Shown here in pieces: positions 1 to 7,054 of a stretch of DNA of 53,073 nucleotides (position 1 is its first letter; the number at the start of each line of letters is the position of its first letter). The stretch is from assembly GCA_000318405.1 (NCBI GenBank), contig KB291775.1, positions 1-53,073 of the forward strand, in the 5' to 3' direction. The DNA comes from Brevundimonas diminuta 470-4 (GTDB lineage: Bacteria > Pseudomonadota > Alphaproteobacteria > Caulobacterales > Caulobacteraceae). Below the pieces are notes generated by a model that saw only the letters and a program-made list of their open reading frames with translations, was not told the origin of the DNA and searched no databases. The translations under genes and the position numbers were made by a program.

Positions 1-638
1 GTCGACGCGGCGGCCGCGGGCGGCGGCGGCGCGCTCGCCTCGGCCTTCGGCGGCGGGCCCAGCATCGGATATTTCGGCGCAGGCGGCAGACGCCGTCGGC
101 GCGGCGACGAGGGTGCAGCCGGAGCTGTCAGCATGGGCTCTTCGTCAGGCGACGCGGCCTCAAGCGCCTGGCGCGCCTGGGTTCGCGCGCGGGGGCTGTC
201 GCACCGGCACAGAACCAGATCCTCGCCCTCGCGCCACAGGATCAAAGGTCTGCGCGGCGGCTCGGCCCAGCGATGGCCCAGGCGGGCCAGATCATTCTCC
301 AGCGCCTTATCGGCACCGGTCGGGATGGCGCGGACCTCATGCCCCTGCGCCTCCCATAGCGGCGCCGTCTGCGCCAGCCAGTCCCGCCCCGCGCCGTCCG
401 GGTCATAGACATAGACAGGGGTCAGGCCGAAGGCCGCCGGACCCGCCGCCTGCTCCAGCCGCGCCTCCAGCCCTTCAGGCGGCGACAGGCGCTGAAGATC
501 GTGCCGCGCCACGCCCAGCCACCATGCCGCCAGAACCACGCCGAGCAACAACAGACCCAGGACGACGCCGATCAGCGTCCCGAGCAACAGGCGCGGCCAG
601 TCCGTATGAGAGGATGAGTTCAGGGCGGCGGAGGTCAT
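1..638 (-). CDS. Hypothetical N-terminally anchored membrane protein, C-terminus cut by window edge
   Basis: An open minus-strand frame starts at ATG 638 and runs off the left edge without a stop (about 212 codons seen). The first 15 residues are polar. A long hydrophobic segment follows at about residues 16-42 (rich in Leu/Val/Gly, ending in AAWWLG), so one N-terminal transmembrane anchor is likely. A globular middle follows, containing VYVYDPDGAG, and then a Pro/Ala-rich stretch begins near residue 175 and continues to the edge (PPPPAAAA). I do not recognise the family. The low-complexity tail resembles the linkers of envelope proteins, which is inference. The next gene, the hydrolase at 673, lies on the same strand 34 bases upstream, so co-transcription is possible. 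Confidence 0.6.
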   Translation of the reverse strand, partial: MTSAALNSSSHTDWPRLLLGTLIGVVLGLLLLGVVLAAWWLGVARHDLQRLSPPEGLEARLEQAAGPAAFGLTPVYVYDPDGAGRDWLAQTAPLWEAQGHEVRAIPTGADKALENDLARLGHRWAEPPRRPLILWREGEDLVLCRCDSPRARTQARQALEAASPDEEPMLTAPAAPSSPRRRRLPPAPKYPMLGPPPKAEASAPPPPAAAAS

Positions 639-672
639 CGCCGCCAAGGCCTAGCACCGAATGGCGCGGCTG

Positions 673-1560
673 TCAGACCGCCAGATCCAGCAGGGCGTCG
701 CGCGTCAGCTCGACATGGGTCATGGGGAACAGGTGGCCGCCGCCCGCCACGGTCTCGACCTCGACATTCGGGCGGCGCGACGACGGCGCCACGGCGCACA
801 GGGCGCCCGTCTCAGCCTTGAGTATCCGCACCGCGCCCGGATAGGTCGCCAGGGCCCGCCAGGGGTCGTGCGCCTGGGCGGCGTAGTTGGAGGCCTCCCA
901 CGCCGGGTCGCAGGCCAGCTCCAGCCCGCGATCGGTCTCGACAAGCCCGTCGGACAGATAGTCGGCCAGCATCATGTCCGGCCAGCCCTTGAAGGCGCCG
1001 CGTCCGCGATAGGCGCTCATCGCCTGTTCGCGGCTGTCGAACAGGGCGCGGCGACGCAGGGTGTTGGCGACGATGGGGAAGCGCCGCGACAGCAGGCCGG
1101 CGAGCGGCAGGTTCATCGCCCACACCATCTCGCGGCGCCAGATGACAGGGTCGAGCAGCAACAGACGCGAGACCCGATCCGGGCGCTCGGCCGCGGCCAT
1201 CAGGCCGCTGGTCCCGCCGATGGAATGTCCGGCCAGGGCGACGGGCGGGCCGTCGATCGCCTCCAGCAGGCAGATCAGGTCGTCGCGATGGTCCTTCCAG
1301 CTGCGTCGGCCGTCGGGGACGGCGGGCAGGCGCGTCCGGCCGTGACCGCGCAGATCCGGCGCCCAGATGCGCAGGGCGCCCGACAGGGGCTGCAACACGG
1401 AGCGGTAGGTCAGGGCGTTGAAGCCGTTGGCGTGGACGAAGATCAGGTCGACCGGCCGCTTGGGATCGCCGAAGTCCAGCACGGCCATGTCGCCCGCGCC
1501 CCAGCGATTGTCGATCGGCACGCTGATCCGGCGCGGCGCCGACAGGGCCAGGGCGTCCAT
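673..1560 (-). CDS. Alpha/beta hydrolase
   Basis: 295-residue alpha/beta-hydrolase-fold protein. Visible elements are the oxyanion-side motif HANGFN (about residues 43-48), the strand and turn DLRGHGRTR (69-77), the nucleophile elbow GHSIGG with Ser113, and a C-terminal GGGHLFPMTH that supplies the catalytic His. The substrate cannot be read from sequence; esterase, lipase or haloalkane-type activity are all possible. The start at ATG 1560 was chosen because it lies 5 bases after the zur stop and the longer frame upstream only reads zur in another frame. The tight spacing suggests a zur-hydrolase operon, but no known link between this enzyme and zinc is implied. Confidence 0.85.
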   Translation of the reverse strand: MDALALSAPRRISVPIDNRWGAGDMAVLDFGDPKRPVDLIFVHANGFNALTYRSVLQPLSGALRIWAPDLRGHGRTRLPAVPDGRRSWKDHRDDLICLLEAIDGPPVALAGHSIGGTSGLMAAAERPDRVSRLLLLDPVIWRREMVWAMNLPLAGLLSRRFPIVANTLRRRALFDSREQAMSAYRGRGAFKGWPDMMLADYLSDGLVETDRGLELACDPAWEASNYAAQAHDPWRALATYPGAVRILKAETGALCAVAPSSRRPNVEVETVAGGGHLFPMTHVELTRDALLDLAV

Positions 1561-1565
1561 CGCGT

Positions 1566-2060
1566 TCAGGCCGCCAGGCGGCAGGCGCCGCACCGGCCGT
1601 GGCCTTCGATCGTGGTGCGGTCGATCGCATAGCCCGCGTTCGCGGCCGCCTGGGCGATCACATCGGCGCCGGGGACCGCCACTTCTTCGGTGGCGCCGCA
1701 GCAGTCGCAGATCAGGAAGGCCGCCGCATGGCCGCCCGGCGCGCAGGCGTCGGCCGTACACGCGACATAGGCGCTGATGGAGGCGATGCGGTGGGCCAGA
1801 CCGCGCTTCTCAAGAAACTCAAGGGCGCGATAGACGGTCGGAGGCTTGGCCGCCTGACCATCGAGGCCGTAACGAGCGATCAGGTCATAGGCCTTGACCG
1901 GCTCGGCGGCCGACAGCAGCAGTTCAAGCACGCGGCGGCGCGGGGCGGTCATGCGGTCGCCATCGGCCGAAAAGCGCGCCTCGACGGCGGCGATCGCCCG
2001 TTCGACCTCGGCGGCGCCGGGTCGGCTGTCGATATGATCATGATCGCAGGCGTCGCCCAT
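1566..2060 (-). CDS. zur: Fur-family transcriptional regulator, Zur type
   Basis: 164-residue Fur-superfamily metalloregulator, normal length. The N-terminus is His-rich (CDHDHID), a winged helix follows (PPTVYRALEFLEKRGLAHRI at about 92-111), and the dimerisation domain carries ICDCCGATEE and a terminal CGAC, the two CxxC pairs that form the structural zinc site. ICDCCGATEE and the weak conservation with iron-Fur favour Zur, the zinc-uptake repressor, over Fur or PerR. With zinc bound it should repress zinc importers, none of which are in the window. It is divergent from the SapC-family gene at 2213 and lies upstream of the hydrolase in the same orientation. I could not identify a Zur box in the 150 bases in front of it. 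Confidence 0.85.
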   Translation of the reverse strand: MGDACDHDHIDSRPGAAEVERAIAAVEARFSADGDRMTAPRRRVLELLLSAAEPVKAYDLIARYGLDGQAAKPPTVYRALEFLEKRGLAHRIASISAYVACTADACAPGGHAAAFLICDCCGATEEVAVPGADVIAQAAANAGYAIDRTTIEGHGRCGACRLAA

Positions 2061-2212
2061 GCCCTAAGAGCTAGGGGGTCCTGAGCCGCGCCGCAACCGG
2101 GACCGCGCGCCGCAGGTGCGATCAGGGCTCATTGTGGCCAAACCGCGGCGTTTGCGGCGGCCTCGGGCATGGGCTAGAAGAACCGTCCTTTCTGTTCAGA
2201 AGACCCTATTTC

Positions 2213-3001
2213 ATGACCGACGCGACCCAAGCGAACAGCCCCCTGTCGGGCACTGTCCTGTTCTATTCCCAGCCCGAGCCGCTGTCGGCCGACGTGCACG
2301 GCAAGTTGGGCGTGACGCCCGCGGACAAGCCCTACGCCTTCGTGGCCCAGACCCACGTGGTGCCGCTGACGGTGACGGAGTTCGCCCCGGCCGCCCTGTC
2401 CTATCCGGTCATCTTCGTCGGCGACGCCAAGCAGCCGGTCGCCGCCATGGGCCTGAACCAGGCCGAGAACCTGTTCATCGAGGACGGCGAGTTCCGCCCC
2501 GACGCCTATATTCCGGCCTATGTGCGCCGCTACCCCTTCGTCTTCGCCAATGATGAAGAGCAGAAGCGCATGGTGCTGTGCATCGACCGCGCCGCCCCCT
2601 TCGTGGTCGAAGGCGGCGAGACGCCCCTGTTCGAAAACGGCCAGCCCAGCGGCTACGTCAACTTCGGCATGGAGTTCTGCAACAACTTCGAGCAGGAGCG
2701 CGTGCGCACCGAGTCCTTCGTCAACCTGCTGAAGGAACTGGACCTGTTCGAGGTGCGTGAAGCCACCTTCACCCCGCGCAACGCCGACGGCTCGGCCGGC
2801 GCGCCGCAAAAGATCGCCGAATACTTCGCCGTGTCGGAAGACAAGCTGAAGGCCCTGCCGGTCGAGAAGCTGGCCGAACTGCGCGACAACGGCGCCCTGG
2901 GCCAGATCTACGCCCACCTGGTGTCGCTGCTGGGCTGGGACCGCCTGATCGCCATGGCCCTGACCCGCACCGCCCAGCAGCCGGTCGCCGCCAACGCTTG
3001 A
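2213..3001 (+). CDS. SapC-family protein
   Basis: 262-residue protein of the SapC family (Pfam SapC), a common Caulobacterales/Sphingomonadales protein named after a Campylobacter S-layer-associated protein; its biochemical role is not established. Family-typical stretches are the central YPVIFVGDA, NLFIEDGEFRPDAYIPAYVRRYPF and the C-terminal YAHLVSLLGWDRL (near residues 235-248). No signal peptide is visible, so it is probably cytoplasmic or exported by a non-Sec route. The ATG at 2213 (MTDATQ) was chosen over the longer frame from 2132, whose first 27 residues are not family-like. A strong hairpin follows at 3064-3097. It is a single-gene unit, divergent from zur. Confidence 0.8.
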   Translation: MTDATQANSPLSGTVLFYSQPEPLSADVHGKLGVTPADKPYAFVAQTHVVPLTVTEFAPAALSYPVIFVGDAKQPVAAMGLNQAENLFIEDGEFRPDAYIPAYVRRYPFVFANDEEQKRMVLCIDRAAPFVVEGGETPLFENGQPSGYVNFGMEFCNNFEQERVRTESFVNLLKELDLFEVREATFTPRNADGSAGAPQKIAEYFAVSEDKLKALPVEKLAELRDNGALGQIYAHLVSLLGWDRLIAMALTRTAQQPVAANA

Positions 3002-3063
3002 TCTTCTTGAGCGGGCCGAACGCGCGTTCGCGCTGCTTCAGCCCCGATGAAGCGATGAAAATG

Positions 3064-3097
3064 AAGACGCCCCGTCAAGCTGCTGGCGGGGCGTCTT
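3064..3097. terminator. Hairpin terminator between convergent genes
   Basis: A perfect 11-bp inverted repeat, AAGACGCCCCG (3064-3074) and CGGGGCGTCTT (3087-3097), with a 12-base loop. It sits between the SapC-family gene (stop 3001) and the convergent hotdog gene (stop 3100). Only short T runs follow on either side, so it may act as a bidirectional terminator or mRNA end-stabiliser. Confidence 0.65.
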
Positions 3098-3099
3098 GT

Positions 3100-3507
3100 C
3101 TATCGGCGGGCCACGAGGGCGCGGGTGAGGCAGGAAAAGACCAGGCGGCCCGCCTCGTCCAGAACGTCCTGCTGGGCGATGACCACGCCTTTTTCGTCGC
3201 CGACCGGGTCCTTGCCCATCACCGTCAGCCGTCCGCGCAGCAACTCGCCCGCCGGAGGATTGCGCAGGAAGCGCAGGCCGTCGACCGCCAGGGTCTTGGA
3301 CCCCGCCCAGCCGCCCATGCGGTCGGCGGACAGACGGCTCCACAGGGCATAGACCATGGCTTCGGGCGCGCCATAGGCGACGTCCCACCCCGGCAGGAAC
3401 CGTTCGGCGAACAGGTCCAGCGCCGCCGCATCGACGGCGCAGGCGCCCAGCGGAATGACCTGGCCGATCTCGAGATCCTCGAAATGGACGTGCAGCGGTT
3501 CGGTCAT
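3100..3507 (-). CDS. MaoC-like hotdog-fold protein
   Basis: 135-residue single hotdog domain similar to MaoC-type (R)-hydratases. The N-terminal FEDLEIGQVIPLG (about 9-21) is typical of the family, and the remainder follows the family pattern (RFLRNPPAGELLRGRLTV, VIAQQDVLDEAGRLVF). The usual hydratase Asp-x4-His catalytic pair (NPLHxD-like) is not seen at the expected place; the region instead reads DVAYGAPEAMVYALWSRL. It may therefore be a non-hydratase relative (thioesterase-like or acyl-binding). It is 17 bases downstream of the NADP-dependent oxidoreductase on the same strand, an arrangement that suggests a joint acyl- or enone-related role. Confidence 0.7.
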   Translation of the reverse strand: MTEPLHVHFEDLEIGQVIPLGACAVDAAALDLFAERFLPGWDVAYGAPEAMVYALWSRLSADRMGGWAGSKTLAVDGLRFLRNPPAGELLRGRLTVMGKDPVGDEKGVVIAQQDVLDEAGRLVFSCLTRALVARR

Positions 3508-3524
3508 GCGCGGTTCTTCCTCGC

Positions 3525-4547
3525 TCAGGCCGCCGGCTCCTCCGACACCCGGACCATCAGCTTGCCGTCATGGTCGCCGGTGAACAAGCGATTCAGCGAG
3601 CCGACCGCCCCTTCCAGCCCATCGTCGACGTGAACCTTCCACTGGATCTTGCCGTCGGCCAGCCACGGGCCCATTTCGGCGACCATCTCCTTGGCGCGGT
3701 GAGCGTAGTCGAGGACCAGGAAGCCCTGCACGTCCAGACGGTGGGTGATGATGCGCGCGAAGTTCGGCGACGGCGGCATCCGCGTGGCGTTATAGGCCGA
3801 GATAAGGCCGCAGACGGCCATGCGGCCGTGCACCTTCAGCCGGTTCCAGACGGCGATCATGATGTCGCCGCCGACGTTCTCGAAATTGAGATCGATCCCG
3901 TCGGGAGCCAGCCGATCCAGGGCCTCGCCGACATCCTCGTTCTTGTAATCGACGGCGCCGTCGAAACCGAGCTCTTCGGTCAGCCAGCGGCATTTCTCGG
4001 CGCCGCCCGCAATGCCGATGACGCGGCAGCCGCGCTGCTTGGCCACCTGTCCGGCGATGGAGCCGACCGCCCCGGCCGCCGCCGAGATCACCAGGGTCTC
4101 GCCCGCCTTGGCTTTCAGCACGTCGGTGACGCCGAAATAGGGCGTCATCCCGGTCATCCCCAGCACGGAGAGATTGGCGGTCAGCGGCAGGCCCGGCGCG
4201 CGGTGGACCGGGCGCAGCTCCGCCTCGGGCACGACGGCGTAATCGGCCCATGCGCCGGACAGAGGCGTGACCAGATCGCCTTCCTTGAACCGCTCGCCGC
4301 GCGACTGCTCGACCACGCCCAGCGTCAGCCCGCGCATGACGTCGCCCAACCCCACCGGCGGCAGATAGCCTTCGGAATCATTCATCCACGTGCGGTTCGT
4401 CGGGTCGATCGACAGATAGATCGTGCGGACCAGGACCTCTCCGTCCTTCAGGTCGGGCACGACGCTTTCGGCTAGTTCCAGATCACCGTCCTGAATCAGC
4501 CCATGGGGTCGGCGACGCAGTATCCACTGTCGGTTGCGCAAGCTCAT
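3525..4547 (-). CDS. NADP-dependent oxidoreductase, zinc-independent MDR (CurA/leukotriene-B4-reductase type)
   Basis: 340-residue medium-chain reductase of the zinc-independent double-bond reductase group. The N-terminal domain shows LSIDPTNRTWMND (the DP-x-R-W-M signature near residue 45) and MRGLTLGVVEQS. The Rossmann domain carries AAAGAVGSIAGQVAKQRG (about 155-172), the family's AxxGxxG NADPH motif, followed by ENVGGDIM. Such enzymes reduce alpha,beta-unsaturated carbonyls with NADPH. No zinc-binding Cys set is seen. The start at ATG 4547 is preceded by GGGAGA at suitable spacing; the in-frame TTG at 4562 would place the Shine-Dalgarno inside the gene. It heads a two-gene unit with the hotdog gene. 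Confidence 0.85.
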   Translation of the reverse strand: MSLRNRQWILRRRPHGLIQDGDLELAESVVPDLKDGEVLVRTIYLSIDPTNRTWMNDSEGYLPPVGLGDVMRGLTLGVVEQSRGERFKEGDLVTPLSGAWADYAVVPEAELRPVHRAPGLPLTANLSVLGMTGMTPYFGVTDVLKAKAGETLVISAAAGAVGSIAGQVAKQRGCRVIGIAGGAEKCRWLTEELGFDGAVDYKNEDVGEALDRLAPDGIDLNFENVGGDIMIAVWNRLKVHGRMAVCGLISAYNATRMPPSPNFARIITHRLDVQGFLVLDYAHRAKEMVAEMGPWLADGKIQWKVHVDDGLEGAVGSLNRLFTGDHDGKLMVRVSEEPAA

Positions 4548-4633
4548 CAGTCTGTCTCCCAACTTAGTTTTCTTTCAAGACCTATAGTGGCCTCTCCCGG
4601 CCGCAGGGCAAGCGACTCCGCCCGGCGACAGGC

Positions 4634-4742
4634 AAAAAAGAAGGCGGACCCTTTTTGAGGATCCGCCAGGAGTCGCATCATCGAGAATGAGGCGAGAGCA
4701 AAGACCGACCGGCAGGTCGGCGGGGGAATCGCCCTCGGCGAT
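4634..4742 (-). ncRNA. Candidate structured small RNA with intrinsic terminator
   Basis: On the minus strand three hairpins stand in a row with no convincing coding frame. They are ATCGCC/GGCGAT (4728-4742, loop 3), CCGACC/GGTCGG (4705-4720, loop 4) and GGCGGA/TCCGCC (4643-4667), the last extended by a CC/GG pair with one bulge and followed by TTCTTTTTT (4642-4634). The last is a textbook Rho-independent terminator, yet no annotated minus-strand gene ends there. The next gene downstream on that strand starts at 4547. The transcript start is not known and would lie upstream of 4742. Alternatives are a leader/attenuator of the oxidoreductase or a terminator for antisense read-through. Confidence 0.4.
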
Positions 4743-4809
4743 CAAATAACGGCGCGCAGGCGAGTCAGTTCCCCCCGGTCGTATCCGTCTGACCCCGCCG
4801 GACTGGAGC

Positions 4810-4834
4810 GGAACGGCGAGACGCCCGCGACGTT
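4810..4834 (+). promoter_or_regulatory. Sigma-EcfG promoter of the small membrane protein gene
   Basis: GGAAC (4810-4814), a 16-base spacer and CGTT (4831-4834) match the general-stress EcfG consensus exactly. It lies 45 bases upstream of the ATG at 4880, in the correct orientation. Confidence 0.8.
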
Positions 4835-4879
4835 CGCCTTGGGACACCGCCGACAAGCCGAAGAAAAGGACGCGAGCCG

Positions 4880-5185
4880 ATGACGCATCAAGATCCGCAT
4901 TCCCATTCCGCCGACGCCGTGGAAAGCCATCACGCCGTCGAAGCCCAGTATGTGCGCCAGGGCCGGGGCGGACGGCGCATCCTCATGCTGCTGATCATAT
5001 CGGCGGGGGCGGCCGCTGTGTTGCTGCTTGGCCTCTGGGCGGTCAACAACGCCAGCCTGCATCAAACCGCCGAGGAGACCAGCATGGCGCCTGAGACGCC
5101 GCCCGTCGTGGACACCGACCGGACCGCCCGCAGCGCCAGCCCGGAGACGACGCCGCCGCCGGTCGACGCTTCTCCCGCCGCCTGA
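4880..5185 (+). CDS. Small single-span membrane protein, predicted EcfG regulon member
   Basis: 101-residue protein of unknown family. The N-terminal about 33 residues are His-rich (HQDPHSHS, ESHHAVE) and end in an RGGRR positive cluster. One hydrophobic helix follows at about 34-55 (LMLLIISAGAAAVLLLGLW), then a Thr/Pro/Ala-rich tail. The positive cluster before the helix predicts an N-in, C-out topology with the tail in the periplasm. An exact sigma-EcfG promoter precedes it (4810-4834), so it is probably induced in the general stress response. It is convergent with phyR, with a terminator between them. No enzymatic motif is seen; the function is unknown. Confidence 0.7.
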   Translation: MTHQDPHSHSADAVESHHAVEAQYVRQGRGGRRILMLLIISAGAAAVLLLGLWAVNNASLHQTAEETSMAPETPPVVDTDRTARSASPETTPPPVDASPAA

Positions 5186-5198
5186 GCTGCCGTCCTGT

Positions 5199-5229
5199 AA
5201 AAAAGGGCCCCGCCGCAGCGGAGCCCTTT
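5199..5229 (-). terminator. Terminator downstream of phyR
   Basis: A 12-bp stem with one mismatch, 5202-5213 pairing with 5218-5229 (GCGGAGCCCTTT), loop 4. On the minus strand a run of six T follows (5204-5199), placing it 27 bases after the phyR stop. It could also stop the convergent small membrane gene, though its plus-strand T run is short. Confidence 0.75.
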
Positions 5230-5255
5230 AAAGGCGTCGGGGGCGCCGCCGTGGC

Positions 5256-6044
5256 TTAGGCGGCCGCCTTCTGGCGCGAGGGATGGAAGAAGAGCGCCTG
5301 ACTGATCGCCGCCTTCACCGTTTCCGGCTGGAACGGCTTGGTGATCAGGAAGGTCGGCTCGGGCCGTTCCCCGGTCAGCAACCGCTCAGGGAAGGCGGTG
5401 ATGAAGATGACCGGCACGTCGAACTTGCGCAGGATATCCTTGACCGCGTCGATGCCCGACGACCCGTCCGCCAGTTGGATATCGGCCAGAACCAGCCCGG
5501 GCGCATGGCGCGAAACCGCGTCCACGGCCTCATCGTGAGTGGTGGCGGTTCCGGTGACGCGGTGGCCCAGCTCTTTCACCAGGCTTTCGATGTCGGCCGA
5601 GATGATCGCCTCGTCTTCGATGATCAGCACATCGGTGGCCAGTTCGGCGTCGATGTCGGACTGGGCCTCGGAAATCAGGCGCTCGACCGTGCGCGGATCG
5701 ACGGCCAGGATCTGGGCGGCCTCGGACGGCGTAAAGCCCTCAAGCGCCGTCAGAAGGAAGGCCTGACGCGACTGGGGCGCGATGCGCAGCAAGCGACGCG
5801 ATGCGTCATCGCCTTCGGCGGCTCCGCTTTCCAGCTGTGCCCCGGTGCTGGACCAGATGGTGTGGAAGACGTGATAGAGCGCCACCCGCGGCGTCATGTC
5901 GGCGGGCAGTTGCCGCTCGCCCGCCGCCAGCGCCTCAAGCGCGACGCGGACATAGTTGTCGCCCGTGCTCTGATCGCCCGTCAGGGCGCGAGCGTAACGG
6001 CGAACATAAGGCAGATGCGGCGCAAGTCTGGCCAGAAGACTCAT
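5256..6044 (-). CDS. phyR: General stress response anti-anti-sigma regulator PhyR
   Basis: 262-residue response regulator with a sigma-like N-terminal domain (about 1-130; LLTALEGFTPSEAAQIL near 97-113 is the sigma4-like part) joined to a C-terminal receiver domain. The acceptor is Asp188 (LVLADIQL), the acidic pair is IIEDE (141-145) and the conserved Lys is in FLITKPF. In the known pathway, phosphorylated PhyR binds NepR through its sigma-like domain and releases EcfG. The start at ATG 6044 is preceded by GGGGA; the longer frame to 6260 would run over both stress promoters. It is divergent from nepR-ecfG, with its own EcfG promoter at 6100-6124. Confidence 0.95.
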   Translation of the reverse strand: MSLLARLAPHLPYVRRYARALTGDQSTGDNYVRVALEALAAGERQLPADMTPRVALYHVFHTIWSSTGAQLESGAAEGDDASRRLLRIAPQSRQAFLLTALEGFTPSEAAQILAVDPRTVERLISEAQSDIDAELATDVLIIEDEAIISADIESLVKELGHRVTGTATTHDEAVDAVSRHAPGLVLADIQLADGSSGIDAVKDILRKFDVPVIFITAFPERLLTGERPEPTFLITKPFQPETVKAAISQALFFHPSRQKAAA

Positions 6045-6099
6045 ATGTATTTCCCCGACAACGCCCGTCTCCACTGATGAGACAGGCTTAGAGGGCGAC

Positions 6100-6124
6100 A
6101 ACGTACCAGACACGCCACGGTTCC
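6100..6124 (-). promoter_or_regulatory. Sigma-EcfG promoter of phyR
   Basis: Read on the minus strand: GGAAC (6124-6120), a 16-base spacer and CGTT (6103-6100). It lies 55 bases upstream of the phyR ATG and indicates positive autoregulation through EcfG. Confidence 0.85.
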
Positions 6125-6165
6125 GTGAGCATCGTCCAGCTTGAGCATAAAACCGCACCAGCGTA

Positions 6166-6190
6166 GGAACTCTATTGGCGAGGCGGCGTT
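6166..6190 (+). promoter_or_regulatory. Sigma-EcfG promoter of nepR-ecfG
   Basis: GGAAC (6166-6170), a 16-base spacer and CGTT (6187-6190). It lies 50 bases upstream of the nepR ATG and is arranged back to back with the phyR promoter, 41 bases apart. Confidence 0.85.
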
Positions 6191-6240
6191 CTGCGTCTCT
6201 ATGAACGACTTCATAAGGCTTGGGCGGCGGCCGACACTCC

Positions 6241-6447
6241 ATGATTGAACCTAAGGACAACCCCGCGCGTAAAAGCGGGTCACCCTCGAACGAACGCGAT
6301 CTCGAAGAGGTCCGTCTGCGTCAGCAGGCCATCGGCGTGAAGCTGCGCCATATGTTCGACGAAGTCGTCAACGAGCCGGTGCCGGACGAATTTCTGGAAA
6401 TCCTTCGCCGCGCCGATCAGGGCGCATCCGCCAAGGAGGGGCAGTGA
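6241..6447 (+). CDS. nepR: Anti-sigma factor NepR
   Basis: 68-residue anti-sigma factor that holds EcfG inactive until phosphorylated PhyR binds it. The conserved core is IGVKLRHMFDEVVNEPVPDEFLEILRRAD (about residues 33-61; the P-x-P-D-x-F-L-x-L-L-like segment is the family signature). The N-terminus is polar and probably disordered, as in the family. ATG 6241 is preferred; an in-frame TTG at 6220 preceded by ATAAGG is a possible alternative. The stop overlaps the ecfG GTG by 4 bases (GTGA), indicating translational coupling, which would keep sigma and anti-sigma in ratio. Confidence 0.9.
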   Translation: MIEPKDNPARKSGSPSNERDLEEVRLRQQAIGVKLRHMFDEVVNEPVPDEFLEILRRADQGASAKEGQ

Positions 6448-7052
6448 CCACCACGACTCCCGCCGCCAGGCCCTCGTCATCGGACGACAACGCGTTCAAA
6501 GCTGAACTCGTCACCCTGATCCCCCACCTGCGGGCCTTCGCCCGGACCCTGACCGGCGACCCGACGGCCGCCGACGACCTGGCCCAGGAAGCCATGATGA
6601 AGGCGTGGGACGCCCGCGCCAGCTATCAGATGGGCACCAATATGAAGGCCTGGACCTTCATGATCCTGCGCAACCAGTTCTATTCGGAAAAGCGCCGCTC
6701 GTGGCGCCAGACCCAGCTGGACCAGGAAGCCGCCGAACGCACCCTGATCGCCGTCGACGACCCCGAAGCCCCCGTGGCCCTGGACGAGCTGCGTCAGGCG
6801 CTGAAATCCCTGCCGGAAGAACAGCGCGAAGCCCTGATCCTCGTGGGCGCAGGCGGCTTCGCCTATGAAGAGGCCGCTGAAATCTGCCAGTGCGCCGTCG
6901 GCACGGTGAAGAGCCGGGTGTCGCGCGCGCGCAAGGCGCTGCAGGCCACGCTGGAGCGCGGCGGCTATGCGCGCGACGGCCAGTCGGCGGGCGACGCCAT
7001 GCGCTCGATTCTGGCCGACGCGGACAGACTAAGCGGCGCCGGGCGCAAATAG
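6444..7052 (+). CDS. ecfG: ECF sigma factor EcfG (general stress response)
   Basis: 202-residue ECF sigma factor of the EcfG group. Region 2 is seen at about 20-90 (TLTGDPTAADDLAQEAMMKAW and TNMKAWTFMILRNQFYSEKRR), and region 4 at about 125-180 (LPEEQREALILVGAGGFAYEEAAEICQCAVGTVKSRVSRARKAL, with the helix-turn-helix at its end). It directs RNA polymerase to GGAAC-N16-CGTT promoters, four of which are readable in this window. The GTG start overlaps nepR, and the family's typical GGFAYEEAA motif confirms the group. A histidine kinase gene follows after 2 bases, so nepR, ecfG and the kinase form one operon. Known in Caulobacter as sigT. Confidence 0.93.
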   Translation: MTTTTPAARPSSSDDNAFKAELVTLIPHLRAFARTLTGDPTAADDLAQEAMMKAWDARASYQMGTNMKAWTFMILRNQFYSEKRRSWRQTQLDQEAAERTLIAVDDPEAPVALDELRQALKSLPEEQREALILVGAGGFAYEEAAEICQCAVGTVKSRVSRARKALQATLERGGYARDGQSAGDAMRSILADADRLSGAGRK

Positions 7053-7054
7053 CG

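Noticed and set aside
4575..4856. 93-residue minus-strand frame over the hairpin region
   Set aside because: No ribosome site or family, and it reads through a terminator; a structured RNA is the better reading.
5256..6260. Longer PhyR starting at 6260
   Set aside because: It would cover both EcfG promoters and overlap nepR; the 73rd residue Met (6044) has a ribosome site and gives the usual PhyR length.
6890..7054. Histidine kinase start at 6890
   Set aside because: This reads ecfG in another frame; GTG 7055 directly after the ecfG stop fits coupling.
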